A stretch of 64,000 nucleotides of DNA from Symsagittifera roscoffensis (Eukaryota; Xenacoelomorpha; Acoela; Convolutidae): positions 22,856,370 to 22,920,369 of the forward strand of contig NC_087062.1 in assembly GCF_963678635.1 (NCBI RefSeq). Reading direction: 5' to 3'. Of the stretch, positions 33,080 to 46,738 are shown piece after piece. A program made the position numbers and the translations under genes. Below the pieces are notes generated by a model. The model saw only the letters and a list, made by a program, of their open reading frames with translations, ran no database searches and was not told the DNA's origin. Position 1 is the first letter of the stretch. Each line of letters starts with the position of its first letter.

Positions 33080-34240
33080 TATCTAAATTTCGGCGTTAAA
33101 ATTAAATTTCGGCTATTTTCAGACTGTTCAAAAATAGCTATTTAGAAAGTCATAAATTTGTGTGGAGAAAAAACCACCTCAAACATAAATCTTCCCTCAT
33201 TCCCTTCGGAAGTTGGATCAATAAAGTAAAAGCATTTTTCGATTGATAGATCTCATTAGCCTGAGTTCATCAATTAAAATGATTTGATCATTTTGAGATA
33301 TCAACTTGCAAAGTTGCCCTCTTCTAATTCAAGCTCTGCCTGTACATATGACGAAGTGCTATTGCAAAGGGTGTCCCCGTAGTTGAAAAGGCCAATCTAG
33401 TCCATTTTGAAAATAGGACTAAGTGGTAATCTTATGTGACCATTTGGAAATGTACTACATTTTCATTAGTGCCAGTCTGCCAAATCAATTACTAAAAAAA
33501 GACTATCAGTAAATTATGTGGGCAACTGTAATTATAAATTGCTTTGGTCAATTCTTCGATTTTACCTACTAATGATCCACAAGAATAAATCAACACACAA
33601 ACTTGAGATAGTATCCGATTTTGTAGTTTAATTATAAATATTATGAAAGCTGGTGCAGAGTAGTATCCAAGTAAAATATGACTTATGAAATATCCTAATT
33701 GTATATATTTATTATTATTTCAAAATGCATTATTTTCACTGTTCTCATCGGAAGTAGTATTATTTTGTAATGATTGTTGTGTATTTATGTGATTGAATTA
33801 AATGGCCCGAAAATTGTTTTTCAAGTGTTAACGTTAACTGGATCAACTTGTTTTTCAAGTGAAATGTTAAAATATTTACTTTGTTTTTTTGCTTACTGGG
33901 AACAAATTGTTAGAATTTGTTAACGCTCATTTTTTGGCGACTTTTCATGTTCCTTTGAAGCTCTGTTTGAAAATTGATTTTCCAAAGGGCCTCAAGTTAG
34001 GTTCTCCGAGAATAAAGATGGGAAAAACATCCCGCAAAATGGAGCCTGTGTTTTCGTTAAGAACCAACAAGTTAATTTGTGTACCAACTTCATCTCACAT
34101 CTACCGCTTTTGTAGATTTCGTGATTGCTTTAGGTGATTACCTTTTCAGCTTATTGGGTGTCGGCCTTTATTCTGTCGGCTTATTTTCAATTTTGCTGTT
34201 TTTCGCTTAGAATTTTCGAGACTATTTTGAGACCATTTAT
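33080..34240. other. Intergenic, no gene seen
   Basis: AT-rich sequence. The segment near 33180-33230 (cctcaaacataaatcttccc, then ttcggaagttgg) resembles one end of the foldback element in intron 8. Nothing else is recognisable. Confidence 0.4.
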
Positions 34241-34249
34241 CAACGAGGG

Positions 34250-34460
34250 TTAGGACCAACATAGGAGCTGTACAGCTCATCACGGCGAACCGCTGTTGTG
34301 CCCCTGCTTAAGAACTACATGCAATTTTTTTTGGTTATTTTTCGGGGCTGGGTAATGTTGCTTCACCCTCAAGCAACGAGCAGGGCTCATGGTGGTCCTC
34401 GAACATCCGACCTTTCGATTAAGAGGCGGAGACGTAACCACTTCACCACCGCTCCCACTA
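34250..34460 (-). repeat. tRNA-Lys-derived SINE, minus strand
   Basis: Read from 34459 down: gggagcggtggtgaagtggt, cgcctcttaatcgaaaggtc and B-box-like ggatgttcgaggaccacc. A conserved-looking body follows (ctgctcgttgcttgagggtg). The anticodon-loop region resembles tRNA-Lys(CTT). The tail differs from the hairpin-tailed SINEs. Confidence 0.6.
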
Positions 34461-35007
34461 TATGATTTTGACTTGTTTTTCAGTTAACTGAGCTTCTTTT
34501 GCATCAGTTTAAAGTGGCAAAAAGGGCAAAAATGATTATAATTGTTTTGGATAAATAAGGTTAGTCGTAGTTTTAAAGTGAAAATTCAAACAATTAAAAT
34601 CGCTCAAAATATTTTCGTGACCACAATTTCCTTTGGGGTTCCTTTTTTTCATATCATTGGGCGTCTAACCAAAGGGATGTCGGCTTATTCATTACTCGGA
34701 AAATACTAGAAGCTTAATGGTAGTGGTTGTGTTTTTCTGAAGTTGAATTTTTCTTTTCTCCAGTAACAAAACATTTTTTTTGACCTAGTTATTTCCATCT
34801 CACTTTCCATCTCACAGCTTGCATCGCTTCGTCTCTTTATGTAGGTTTGAATTTTGTTTTCAGATATTCAGCGTTTTAGCTTTCGTCATATAAGAATTTT
34901 TGGTTTAACTAATAAACACAAAGTATTAACTAATTTTTCTGGTCTTTACACACGGTGTGAATGTAATACTACGAAGCAACTTTTTTTCCATCCAAGCCGC
35001 AAAAATT

Positions 35008-35206
35008 GCTCACTTGGTGGCAATTTTGGCATGTTTCCATCGTGTGGAAATCCATAATCTCCAGGGCGGAGGTTTGATTCCGGGACCTATCAAACATCTG
35101 ATTTTCTAAAGCTTTTTAAATTTTTTATCGCTTTCGATTTTCCTTTTTGCTATTTTTTGCCGTTTTCTCGCTTGTGTTTGGGAGGTGCAGTTTTGCCAGC
35201 GTGTCA
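35008..35206 (+). repeat. tRNA-derived SINE
   Basis: Head tttggcatgtttccatcgtg with gcggaggtttgattccggg as B-box, and a degraded tail (cttgtgtttgggaggtgcag). Confidence 0.5.
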
Positions 35207-35589
35207 AAGCTTAGTTGTAAGTTTTTTGCTGTTATGAATGGATTCATTCATGTGTTTGGCCTAATCCAATTTTTTTCTTTTTATGCTGATTGTTTTTTAT
35301 CACCCTGATTTGTTAAAATTTCAGATTTTTGAAAAGAAATGTTCGAATATGAATCAATATTTTTCCTTTTTTCGGCTTCATATGTTTCGTCTTATTTTTA
35401 ACGACTTTGTGGCCTCATATTGTGTCGCTTGATGGCCAAAAATGTCTGTGTAAATGTGTGTTCTGAGGGTACGGGGGAGTTTCTTTTTTGTTAGTTTATT
35501 TTTTGAATTTTTTTTCGGCCTGAAGAGTTTCTGATCAGTTATTGTCGGATTGTTACCGCTTGGTAATTGTAAAAACAATTTCAATTAAC

Positions 35590-36008
35590 CATCCGTTGCA
35601 TCTAGCGTAGAGATAATACAGCTTTTTGAGACCGCAAAAACTTGTGATTCGATTCCAGTTGGGAACTGTTTTTTTTTTCAAGTTAGAGCTTTTGTGCTTC
35701 TTCGGACTATCGTCCGTCTGCTAATTTTCGTCGGCTTAGTTCCGCAGAAAGGACTCTTTGAGAATTCGACTTCTTCTTATGATTCTGAAAGCTCTTTGTA
35801 AATTTTCTACTGGGTCAGGTAATTTGTAAATTTTTGTATTGGATTTTTTGGTCTTTTGTTTCGGATATTTTGGTCTTTTGCAATTTTTAATTGACAAAAA
35901 ATGATTTTTTGAAAATCTGTTTTCCAATTGTTTTTTCTTTTACTTCATTTATATCCGTTCAATTTTTGTGTCTCTAAGTGGAACAAAGTTTAGCTTTGCC
36001 TCTGTGTG
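35590..36008 (+). repeat. SINE, near full length
   Basis: Head ccatccgttgcatctagcgt with B-box-like gattcgattccagttggga. The body contains gtcggcttagttccgcag and the tail caaagtttagctttgcctct. Related to 2105-2266. Confidence 0.55.
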
Positions 36009-37739
36009 TGAAAATTCCCAGCTGAATAAATATAATTTATATATGAAACCGGTGTGCTTAAAGCAATTGAATTCAATTTTTAAAAGCTAATTATCAAAAT
36101 TCTAAAACTCGGTGTGTTTTGTTCTACAAATTGAAAGCAATAAGTAACCGAAATGTTTTGACTCAGTGTTCTTCAACGCTCTTTAAATTCAACGCTGTTA
36201 TTGTGACTTGGCAATAATTAAGTGTAAATGAACGCAGTGAAGGCAACTTTATAAGTCGTGTTGATTTTTTGTTTTTGTGTTCTGCTGCATGAAAACAAAA
36301 ACTTTTGCAATCATGTTTTTTTTTCTAAATTCATTTCTATTTTATTTCTGAAAGCAATAAAAATTACGCTACAGTGCGAGAGAAAAAGGAGTGACTCTTA
36401 TTCGAAATTGGATGTTAATTCTTCGATTTTCCAGCGAAATAGAAAAATTACCTATTGATCCATGTCTCTAATCGGACCAATGTGTATATGAAAAGTGTAT
36501 TTATTGATCATTGAATTAAAAATTCACCAGCGTAATGAAAAAATCTGTTGTTGATCCAGTTCTCCCAAATTTGGGTTAGTTCTATCAAAAAGCTCAATCA
36601 TGAATTTTTCTTTGGAATTCAAAATTTCACTAAGGCTATCTTTTTTTGTTGTAAAAGTAGAAAGTACTTTTTAATGAACGAGTTGGTCCTTTTTTGTTTC
36701 ATTGCTTTTCTTGTTTTTTTTCATTTTTTCTGTAGATTTTCATTTCTGTATTTTAAATGCCATTCTCTCCTGGTAAACCGGGTTTGGCACCTTATCAGGA
36801 AGAAGACCTTAAAATGACGCGTTAGATTATGCGTGCATAATTGTTAGATTATGCGTTGATAATTGCAGAACGAATGCCAAAAAATCGATTCGTTCACATG
36901 TGCACGATCGGCTTCTAGATTTTTTTTTGTAACGAACGTTTTGAACAGTGAAATTATGAGATAAAAATGATGTCTAAAAGGGTTTTTCCACGAATCCACG
37001 GACAAGTGGTAGCGTTACCTTAGGAGTTAGTTTTTTGCTGCCGAGATTGCATAGTAGTTGAGCCGAAATTGTCTGTTCAGTTTTACTGGAGTGTATGCAT
37101 TAATTCAGCCTCAAATACAATTGAAAGATTTTCGAACATTTTTTTGTAAATCCCCCCTTGATTTACATCAGCTCCTGATCTTGAGCTCGAATTTTCATGA
37201 ACAAAGTTTGCAAGAACAAAATTACAAAATCAAATTACTAATTTTTAGAATTCCAATTAAACCAACTACCTTTGAAACAGTTTTTTCAAATGAAGTTAAT
37301 CCAAAGATGCGAATGCGTTTAAGGCATGTAATTTCATTGATGCTTTAGAGATGAAATATTTTTAGCAAAAGCCTAAATTTTGAGTTACCAATTATTCTTC
37401 CTTTAAGCAGAAATATTTTTGCCAAAAAGTAGATAGATTTATTTCCAGCTAAAAGTTTACCATGAAATTATGACTAGAACTTTCTAACATTATGATTATC
37501 ATTTTGACAAGTGCTGTTTTACTATTTGAGATCTTTTTCCTTCTTCGAAGAATAATATCATGTTGTTACTTAGTTGTAATCATGAGTTCTGCTTGGTTTT
37601 GGCAAGAGGTTCTTTCTGCTCGAAGCAAAAATGTTAAATCCGAGTTTTGTCCTGACCACTGGAGGTGGGTAGTAAATTTGTCTTTGGGTGTTATTTATTA
37701 TTTTTTTGCTGCAAATAGTAAAAGGAATGGGTTTGGTGA

Positions 37740-37751
37740 TATCTATATCTA

Positions 37752-37836
<85 letters not shown>

Positions 37837-37849
37837 CTCTATCTATCTA
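37740..37849 (+). repeat. (TATC)n microsatellite
   Basis: About 27 TATC units with a few interruptions (ctttc, ctctc). It abuts the Helitron-like 5' end at 37846. The 169-codon ORF across it is not a gene. Confidence 0.9.
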
Positions 37850-37975
37850 TACTATATTTAAATGCGAGTGACAGCTATCTCTCATGTTTAAGCATAAAAT
37901 TTTGCATGTTTAACGAAAGAATTTTTTCATGTTTAAGCTATATCATATATTGCAATGCTCAAGAAAATCTAGTAA
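37846..37975 (+). mobile_element. Helitron-like 5' end
   Basis: a|TCTATACTATATTTAAATG, then two gtttaag-type repeats and a tatatcatatattgcaatg block shared with the other Helitron-like ends. It stops at aaaatctagtaag, where the hAT-MITE segment begins. Confidence 0.6.
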
Positions 37976-38475
37976 GTTTCAAAAACTCGGGGTCTGCTTG
38001 AAAACTACCAAGTTTGAAGACCCTGAGATTTTACACAAACTAAAAATCCGCGAAATAATCATTATGATCAGTATTATCAAGTAAAGCAGCGTTGCAGTAT
38101 ATGAAAACAAGTTTATCTTCTCTTTCCTCTGATAATTGAGCCTCATTTCTTTCAAAAATTTCATTTTGGTTTAACTTACTAGTAATAAGCCTTACTTTAC
38201 TTACTAGTAATTTACTAGTACATTTACTAGTAACTTACCTACTAGAAGTAAATCCGCACAACCCCCTATTCACAGGGCATTTTGCATGTACGAAATGTGA
38301 AAATTTTTTCACCTGTTCACGCTGACGCGTTTTAATGCATTTTATAACATGAAAAGTCATTTTAAATAAGTTTTCAAATATTAAATTTCCGAAAAAATCA
38401 AAGGAGGAACCGGAAAAGAGCCATTTTTGGGTACTACTATGATACAGTGGTCCGTTGAAAATAACCAGGTCCCTT
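37976..38475. repeat. Copy of the composite MITE segment found at 27170-27660
   Basis: Reproduces the right half of the hAT-like MITE, its ttcacagg junction and the right half of the outer MITE up to ataaccaggtcccttg, with scattered substitutions. The insertion junction is shared, so it is a copied segment rather than a second insertion. Confidence 0.75.
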
Positions 38476-38610
38476 GTTTTTCATTATTTTTTTTTCGAGG
38501 CAATATTAAGTCTGTCTGTCTGTCTGTCTGTATACATGCTTTTTTATTTAATTTGATTATGTCTGTCTACCCGTCGCCTAATTTTTAAACTTTAATCTAT
38601 TATCTATCTA

Positions 38611-41600
38611 TCTATTATTTATTTAAATGCGGGCTTCACTATCTCGCCATGTTTAAGCTTTTTCAACGTATTATTTTTGCATGTTTAAGCTATATCTGAT
38701 ATTGCAACGGTTCAGAATTTTTTTTCGTTTTTCCAATTTGATTTTAGTGGTTATTTTACCGAGTTTAAATTAAGCAGCTCAATATCGAATTAGGGGCTGC
38801 AAATTTGGCCTCCAATTTTGAATGCCCGAATCATTTTAGTTAACGAGATAAGATGATTTTTCTAGATTTTTTAAAAGATTTTCAGAAATTTCAAATAACA
38901 AAATAATTTACAAAACTTGAAGTTCCGAACCCTGTAGTTGGGTGCTGTCATAGTACTCTAAGGTGTTACAAACCTTGCCTCCAAATATGACTGCTCAATT
39001 CTATGTAGTTTTCGAGATATGACGTTTTTTGTGATTTTTTCAAAAATTTTTTTAGAAAACTTATATTGTTATCATTTTTTAAATATCTGAAATTCCCAAC
39101 CCTATAGTTGGGTACTGTCAGAGTACTATCAAGCATCGCGAACCTTGCCTCCAAATATGACTGCTCAAATCCTTGTATTTTTTGAGATATGATGTTTTTT
39201 GTGATTTTTTCAAAAATTTTCAGAAAGTTTTTGTTAATTGTTTCTCAAAATTTGAAACTCCCAACCAGGTTTTTGGGTACTGCCAGAGTACTCTAAGAAG
39301 TTACAAATCTTGCCTCCAAACATGACTGTTCAAATCCTTGTAGTTTTTGAGATATGACGTTTTTTGTGATTTTTTCAAAAATTTTTCAGAAACCTCACAT
39401 TAATTTTTTTCCTCAAAATCTGAATTTTCCAACCCTGTAGTTGGGTCCTGTCAGAGTAATCTCAAAGACTGCGAATCTTGCCTCCAAATATGACTGCTGA
39501 ATCCTTTGTAGTTTTTGAGATAAGACGTTTTTTGTGATTTCAAAAATTTTCAGAAAACTCAAATTATTTTTAGTTCTTAAAAATCTGAAATTCCCAACCC
39601 TGTAGTTAGGTCCTGTCAGAGTACTCTCAAAGATGGTGAACCTTGCCTCCAAGTATGACTGCTGAATTCTTTGTAGTTTTCGAGATATGATGTTTTTTGT
39701 GATTTTTTCAAAAATTTTCAGAAAACTTAAATTAATATTATTCTTTGAAAATCTAAATTCCCAAGCCTGTAGTTAGGTCCTGTCAGAGTACTCTCAAATT
39801 TTTTTGGAAACTAAGGTTTAAAAAAAAATTTGGATTCCTAAGCCTGTAGTAGGGTGCTCTCAGGGACTCTCAGTGGTTGCAAATCGGTCTTCCAAATTTC
39901 TCAGCCATTAAGTTTTCGAGATGACGCTTTCAAAATGTGAATTAAAAAAATTTTAAAGTTCGAAACTACCAACCCTGTAATTGGGTGCAGTCAGAGTACA
40001 CTAAAATCTTGCAGATGTTGTTTCCAATATATGTGGTTTTTCATGAGTTGTCGAAAAATTTCGAAGCATACCTGCTTTTTTAATTAATTTGATTATGTCT
40101 GTCTACCCGTGGCCTAATTTTTTTAACTATTATCTATCTATTATATATTTAAATGCGGGCTTCACTATCTCGCCATGTTTAAGTTTTTCAACGTATTATT
40201 TTTGCATGTTCAACAAAGTAATTTTTTCACGTTTAGCTATATCGTATATTGCAATGGTTAAGGTTTTTTTTCGATTTTCCAGTTCAGTGTTTATTTCATC
40301 AAGTTTGAAATTAGCAACCCAATACTAGGATTTTTTCAGAGTTTTCCCAGGTTTTGCGATTCTGACCTCCATATATGAATAACCAAATCCTTTTAGTTTA
40401 CGAGATAGGCAATTTTCGAGATTTTTTGAAAATTTCTAGAAAATTTAATTTAGAAAAATTTGATATTTTTTGAAATTCTCACCCTGTAGTTGGATGCTGT
40501 CAGGTACTGTCAGGGATTGCAAATTTTGCGTCTAATTCTCACTCCTCAAATCCTTGTAGTTTTCTAGATATTACGTTTTTTATGATTTTTTCAAAAGAAA
40601 ATCAAAAACTTAGATTTTAAAAATTTCCAAAACGTTGAAGATCTCTATCCTGTTGTTGGATATTGTGAGGGTACCCTCAAGGGTTGCGAATCTTGCCTCT
40701 GAAAATGGCTGCTCAAATATTTGTAGTTTTCGGGATATGACGTTTTTTTTAGGTTTTTTTACAAAATTTTCAGAAAACTTAAGCATAAAAAGTTTCACAA
40801 AATTTGAAATTTTCATCTCTGTAGTGAGGCTCTGTCAGGGTACTCTCAGGAGTTGCGAGTTTGGCCTCCCAATTTGACTGCTCAAATCCTTGTAGTTTTC
40901 CAGATATGACGTTTTTTGTGATTTTTTTTATAAACATATTCGTGAAAATTAAATTAATTGTTTTTTCCAAGTTTGAATTTCCTAACCTGTTGTTGGGGGG
41001 CTGTCAGAGTAATCTCAGGGGTTGGAAATTTGGCCTCCAGTTAAGAATGCCCAAATCATTTTTGTTTAAGAGATACGAAGATTTTACCGAGTTTAAATTA
41101 AGCAGCCCAATATCGAATTAGGGGCTGCAAATTTGGCCTCCAATTTTGAATGCCCGAATCATTTTAGTTAACGAGATAAGATGATTTTTCTAGATTTTTT
41201 AAAAGATTTTCAGAAATTTCAAATAACAAAATAATTTACAAAACTTGAAGTTCCGAACCCTGTAGTTGGGTGCTGTCATAGTACTCTAAGGTGTTACAAA
41301 CCTTGCCTCCAAATATGACTGCTCAATTCTATGTAGTTTTCGAGATATTTTTTTTTTTTTGATTTTTTCAAAATTTTTTTTTAGAAAACTTATATTGTTA
41401 TCATTTTTTAAATATCTGAAATTCCCAACCCTATAGTTGGGTACTGTCAGAGTACTATCAAGCATCGCGAACCTTGCCTCCAAATATGACTGCTCAAATC
41501 CTTGTAGTTTTTGAGATATGATGTTTTTTGTGATTTTTTCAAAAATTTTCAGAAAGTTTTTGTTAATTGTTTCTCAAAATTTGAAACTCCCAACCAGGTT

Positions 41601-43870
41601 TTTGGGTACTGCCAGAGTACTCTAAGAAGTTACAAATCTTGCCTCCAAACATGACTGTTCAAATCCTTGTAGTTTTTGAGATATGACGTTTTTTGTGATT
41701 TTTTCAAAAAAATTTCAGAAACCTCACATTAATTTTTTTCCTCAAAATCTGAATTTTCCAACCACGTAGTTGGGTCCTGTCAGAGTAATCTCAAAGACTG
41801 CGAATCTTGCCTCCAAATATGACTGCTCAATTCTTTGTAGTTTTTGAGATAAGACGATTTTTGTGATTTCAAAAATTTTCAGAAAACTCAAATTATTTTT
41901 AGTTTTTAAAAATCTGAAATTCTCAACCCTGTAGTTAGGTCCTGCCAGAATACTCTCAAAGATGGTGAACCTTGCCTCCAAGTATGACTGCTGAATTCTT
42001 TGTAGTTTTCGAGATATGATGTTTTTTGTGATTTTTTAAAAAATTTTCAGAAAACTTAAATTAATATTATTCTTTGAAAATCTAAATTCCCAAGCCTGTA
42101 GTTAGGTCCTGTCAGAGTACTCTCAATTTTTTTTGGAAACTAAGGTTTAAAAAAAAAATTGGATTCCTAAGCCTGTAGTAGGGTGCTCTCAGGGACTCTC
42201 AGTGGTTGCAAATCGGTCTTCCAAATTTCTCAGCCATTAAGTTTTCGAGATGACGCTTTCAAAATGTGAATTAAAAAAATTTTAAAGTTCGAAACTACCA
42301 ACCCTGTAATTGGGTGCAGTCAGAGTACACTAAAAGTTTGCAGATGTTGTTTCCAATAAATGTGGTTTTTCATGAGTTGTCGAAAAATTTCGAAGCATAC
42401 CTGCTTTTTTAATTAATTTGATTATGTCTGTCTACCCGTGGCCTAATTTTTTTAACTATTATCTATCTATTATATATTTAAATGCGGGCTTCACTATCTC
42501 GCCTTGTTTAAGTTTTTCAACGTATTATTTTTGCATGTTCAACAAAGTAATTTTTTCACGTTTAGCTATATCGTATATTGCAATGGTTAAGGTTTTTTTT
42601 TCGATTTTCCAGTTCAGTGTTTATTTCATCAAGTTTGAAATTAGCAACCCAATACTAGGATTTTGTCAGAGTTTTCCCAGGTTTTGCGATTCTGACCTCC
42701 ATATATGAATAACCAAATCCTTTTAGTTTACGAGATAGGCAATTTTCGAGATTTTTTGAAAATTTCTAGAAAATTTAATTTAGAAAAATTTGACATTTTT
42801 TGAAATTCTCACCCTGTAGTTGGATGCTGTCAGGTACTGTCAGGGGTTGCAAATTTTGCCTCTAATTCTCACTCCTCAAATCCTTGTAGTTTTCGAGATA
42901 TTACGTTTTTTATGATTTTTTCAAAAGAAAATCAAAAACTTAGATTTTAAAAATTTCCAAAACGTTGAAGATCTCTATCCTGTTGTTGGATATTGTGAGG
43001 GTACCCTCAAGGGTTGCGAATCTTGCCTCTGAAAATGGCTGCTCAAATATTTGTAGTTTTTGGGATATGACGTTTTTTTTAGGTTTTTTTAACAAAATTT
43101 TCAGAAAACTTAAGCATAAAAAGTTTCACAAAATTTGAAATTTTCATCTCTGTAGTGAGGCTCTGTCAGGGTACTCTCAGGAGTTGCGAGTTTGGCCTCC
43201 CAATTTGACTGCTCAAATCCTTGTAGTTTTCCAGATATGACGTTTTTTGTGATTTTTTTTATAAACATGTTCATGAAAATTAAATTAATTGTTTTTTCCA
43301 AGTTTGAATTTCCTAACCTGTTGTTGGGGGGCTGTCAGAGTAATCTCAGGGGTTGGAAATTTGGCCTCCAGTTAAGAATGCCCAAATCATTTTTGTTTAA
43401 GAGATACGACGATTTTCTTGATTTTTATGGAAATTTTCAGAAAACTCAAATAACAAATAATTCGTTAAAGTGAAATTCCCAACCCTGTAGTTGTGTACTT
43501 TCAAAGATTGCGAATTTTGCCATCAAAAAAGAAAGCTTAAGGTGAGGTTTCTCACAATTTGAATTTCCCTACTTGGGTACTGTAAAAGTACTCTCAGGAG
43601 TTGCAAATCTTGCGTCCAAATGCGACTGCTCAATTGCTTTCAGTTTCCCAGATGTGACGTTTCTTAGTTCATTTTAAATTCTCCGGAGAACTTTTACAAA
43701 ACTTCGCAAAATTTAATGGTTCTTAAAAATTTGTATGAAAAACCTGAATAAAAAAACTTAGCTAAATTTGTAATAACGAACCCTCTAACTGGGTGTTGTC
43801 AGAGTACACTCGAAGGATAGTTTTTTGAGTTGTTTAAATTTCGAAGCACCACAGGTGCATTACACGCTAG
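38611..43870 (+). mobile_element. Helitron-like block with satellite arrays, unit 1
   Basis: 5' ends of the form a|TCTATTAT(A/T)TATTTAAATG occur at 38611, 40137 and 42466. There is one complete 3' end, hairpin gcacc-aca-ggtgc then attacacgCTAG|T, at about 43846-43871. Between them are runs of ~165 bp monomers (cttgcctccaaatatgactg spaced 163-169 bp). No Rep/helicase ORF. The minus-strand ORFs here are monomers that happen to stay open. Confidence 0.75.
38753..43413 (+). repeat. Internal 2.33 kb direct duplication, only in unit 1
   Basis: About 38753-41083 is repeated at 41083-43413 (offset about 2330). The junction at about 41080 fuses gagatacga to ttttaccgagtttaaatt, which are separate in unit 2. 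Confidence 0.85.
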
Positions 43871-45666
43871 TATCATAGAAAAGCCCTGTTAGTCAGTGTT
43901 GATAAAAAATGTGTTTAGTTTAATTTTGAGTCTCATGAAATTTTTTAAAATCCAAATGAAGAAATTTTTAGTTTGTTTAAAGGAAAACTCTATTTGAATG
44001 CTTTTTAGCGCTGCTTAACAACAAAAATTGGGACCGTTTCTCCCATTTTTTGTTATTCATTTTTCGATGAAAATTTTTTTCTAGCGTTCTACGTCTGCCG
44101 ATTTATATCGCTATCTCATCACGCCGCGTAAAAAACTACGCTAATTCAAAAGAAAAAATTAGTTTTTCATGAACGTGTTCGGAAAATTCCGGGCTACTTC
44201 TACAGCATCCGACTGTCCCAGTTTGGATATATTTGGCTGCCTTTTTTCCGGGTTTTAAATTAATATCCCTTCTTTGGATCTGTTTTAAGACGTCTATTTT
44301 TGGCTGACCCACCCTAAAAGGTTTCTAAAGGCGCCTTTGGCGTCAGTATTTACCAATTTGGAGGGAGTGCGCACAAAAAATCCATGAAAATACATTTCTT
44401 GGCCTGTTTCTCAATAGCTATGCCTATGCCGGCGGCACAGCAAAGTTTGTCAAATTAGCCTATATAGTGGTTTTCCGAGCTCTCCCAAAGCACTAAAAAG
44501 TCCCTGTTTCGGTCAAAGTTTCTGCGCCGCAGGCAAAATTTTGAAAAAAAATTAGCACAAAAAAGCGGTTTTTGGCACTTTTTGGAAAACGTTGTTAAAA
44601 AATTGCGTTTTTTCGGCGCGCGCTCCCCCCTTAAAATAAGTATATATTGGCGCCTAAGGCGCCTTTAGAAAAATTTTAGGGTCCGTCAGCCAAAATTAGA
44701 TATCTGAAAATAGTTCAAAGGGACCCTTTGGGTCGGTAAGGGTCGAATCCCTGAGGGAGGAGGGGCGTCCGCCCCCGCTTCTAAATCTGCCCCTGTAATT
44801 AGGGTCTTTATAGGGATTTCGGAGAGGTCGGAACAGCAATTTGAAGGAAAATGTCGACAAGTTTTCGAAATTTTTTGAATATCCCCCCTCGAGATAATCC
44901 TAGATCTGCCCCCTGTTAGTAACTAGGCTTCGAAATAATTCTCATTCACGTAATGGTGTGCACAAGAACCTCTTTGAAGTATGTGCCAATTATTCTTGAA
45001 AGTTTTGGCGCAAAAATGTGCTTTTTCGGCTCAAGAGAATTGGGCTGCCCTCCGCTGTCGCAGAGTGCATTCAAAGAAAACTTATCAAATAGATTTGAAT
45101 ACTTACCTATTTAATAAGTTTATCACAACAATTAGGCTAAAAGCAACTGACAGTATCCTGGCTGGTATTCAAACTCCTTCAAAGTAAGTAAGCATTGGCA
45201 CCAAAAGCGCCTCTGCACAAAATAGGCTTGGTCAGAAAAAAAATTTAGCAGCCAGTATGAATTGAGGTGCCCCTCGGCACGCTACATTGTCTTAGCCTTT
45301 GCACTCAATTTAAATTTAGTGCTCAATTGTAGTTTCATCGATTAAATAAGAAAATGGTTCTGGTATTCACAAAATGCGATAATGCGATAGCTTTTCGTAG
45401 CATCAGGATGTTAAGCACTGCTTGTTTATCTAGTTTTTAGCTGAGGAGAAAGGGTGTTTTGCCAAAAGAACAGTGCGTGAATGAAAGTGGTAATTTGCTG
45501 GACGATGGAAGAAGCCAAAATAATGTTTACAAACTTGGAAACAAATGCTTGGATAAGAAATTATTTTAGTAATTCTAATTGAAAATTAAAAAGCATATAC
45601 CTTGCGTTATACCGTTCGAATTCGTATTCTTTCGATATTTTGTAAGCCATTTAAATTTATCTGCAG
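43871..45666 (+). other. Upstream region of four-TM gene, copy 1
   Basis: Contains the dispersed ggcgcgcgc/cgtccgccccc repeat (44460-44930) and a short match to the SGNH-fragment flank (45110-45140). An acceptor-like tctgcag at 45660-45666 just before the ATG suggests an upstream 5' UTR exon that I cannot place. Confidence 0.4.
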
Positions 45667-45680
45667 CGGCTTATGCAATA

Positions 45681-45800
45681 ATGAAGGAGCTCTCTGTGAT
45701 TGCGGTGGTGCTGCAAGTGATTGCATACTACCCCAAAGCATTATTCCTTTTCGCCCCCTTTCACTTCGTGTTCGAGAGTGTTTGGAGCGCGTATGGAAAG
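45681..45800 (+). CDS. Four-TM claudin/PMP22-like gene, exon 1, copy 1
   Basis: ATG then 40 codons to GGA AAG|gtttgt, phase 0. Encodes TM1 (about 4-30; ELSVIAVVLQVIAYY, ALFLFAPFHFVF). Same protein sequence as copy 2 at 54808-54927. Confidence 0.7.
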
Positions 45801-46230
45801 GTTTGTCGTTTGAAACTGTTTTCATAAAAATGAGGGGAAATGCTATCTAAATTTATGTTCCAAATTGCATCCACCTGAATTTGTTGCGTAAAAATCTGGA
45901 TGAAATTGAATTTTAAATAGCTCGACTCAGAAATACATAGTTTTTTAAACTTCTTTTTGAAGCCTTAAATAATTCAAAATTTGTCTTAATTTTGGTTTCA
46001 AGCTTAAATTTTACAAGGACAAATTTTTAAAAATTTTTCTGCCTCAGACGTATGTGTGCTTCTAAATGTATTGTTAATAATTCCATTCTTAAAAAATGAG
46101 GTTTTGAAACTAACTTTAAGTTTAAAGCCTTTTTACTTGAAACAGTCGTTGAAGGCGTTTGAGATAGCCGAATTGGCTATCAGTTTGGCATAGCTACAAA
46201 CGCTCCTGAATTGTTTGAATGTCATGGTAG

Positions 46231-46339
46231 GTGGTTGCCTACTGGGGCGTGTGGTTTGTGTGTTATGAATTGATCGGGACTCTAGGGGGAGAGCTAGTAT
46301 GTCCCTCTGCCGCAGAGACAAGCGCCATCGACAAACCAG
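46231..46339 (+). CDS. Four-TM claudin/PMP22-like gene, exon 2, copy 1
   Basis: Acceptor atggtag|gtg and donor ccag|gtacta; phase 0 in, 1 out. Encodes the first extracellular loop with the W-x-x-C...C signature: YWGVWFVC (Cys51) and GELVC (Cys64). The acceptor's pyrimidine tract is poor, but a stop lies just upstream in frame and the phase fits both neighbours. Confidence 0.65.
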
Positions 46340-46738
46340 GTACTAATTTTCCCAATCAAGTTTTTAATGAAGTTTAAATTAACTGTCTTTTTTGAAGTAG
46401 GTTGAAAAGTATCGTTTTATTGGGCCCAAAGATCAAATCTCCAGTGCAAATATGAACTATGTAATGCAACCAACCATTTTTACTACTAGGTTATCTATTA
46501 TTGAATTTCAAATGGCTGGAATATAAGAAGTTGTTGCACTCAATGCTATTTTGCTCTTAGCAAAAAGTTCCAGGTCTGACTTATAGTATATACAAACTCA
46601 ACCGAATCACTAGAAATTGGATTCAGAAAACAGTGTGAATTAACCTCGAAGTTTTTTTTACAAGTTATTCCAAAACATTTAATCAAAGAAAGTTTTTGCA
46701 TCACTGTTAATTTTTGATTGACACTTGTACTTTTGCAG

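Noticed and set aside
37492-38001. 169-codon ORF with YLSI repeats
   Set aside because: The repeat part is the TATC microsatellite in translation; the corresponding frame in unit 2 is broken.
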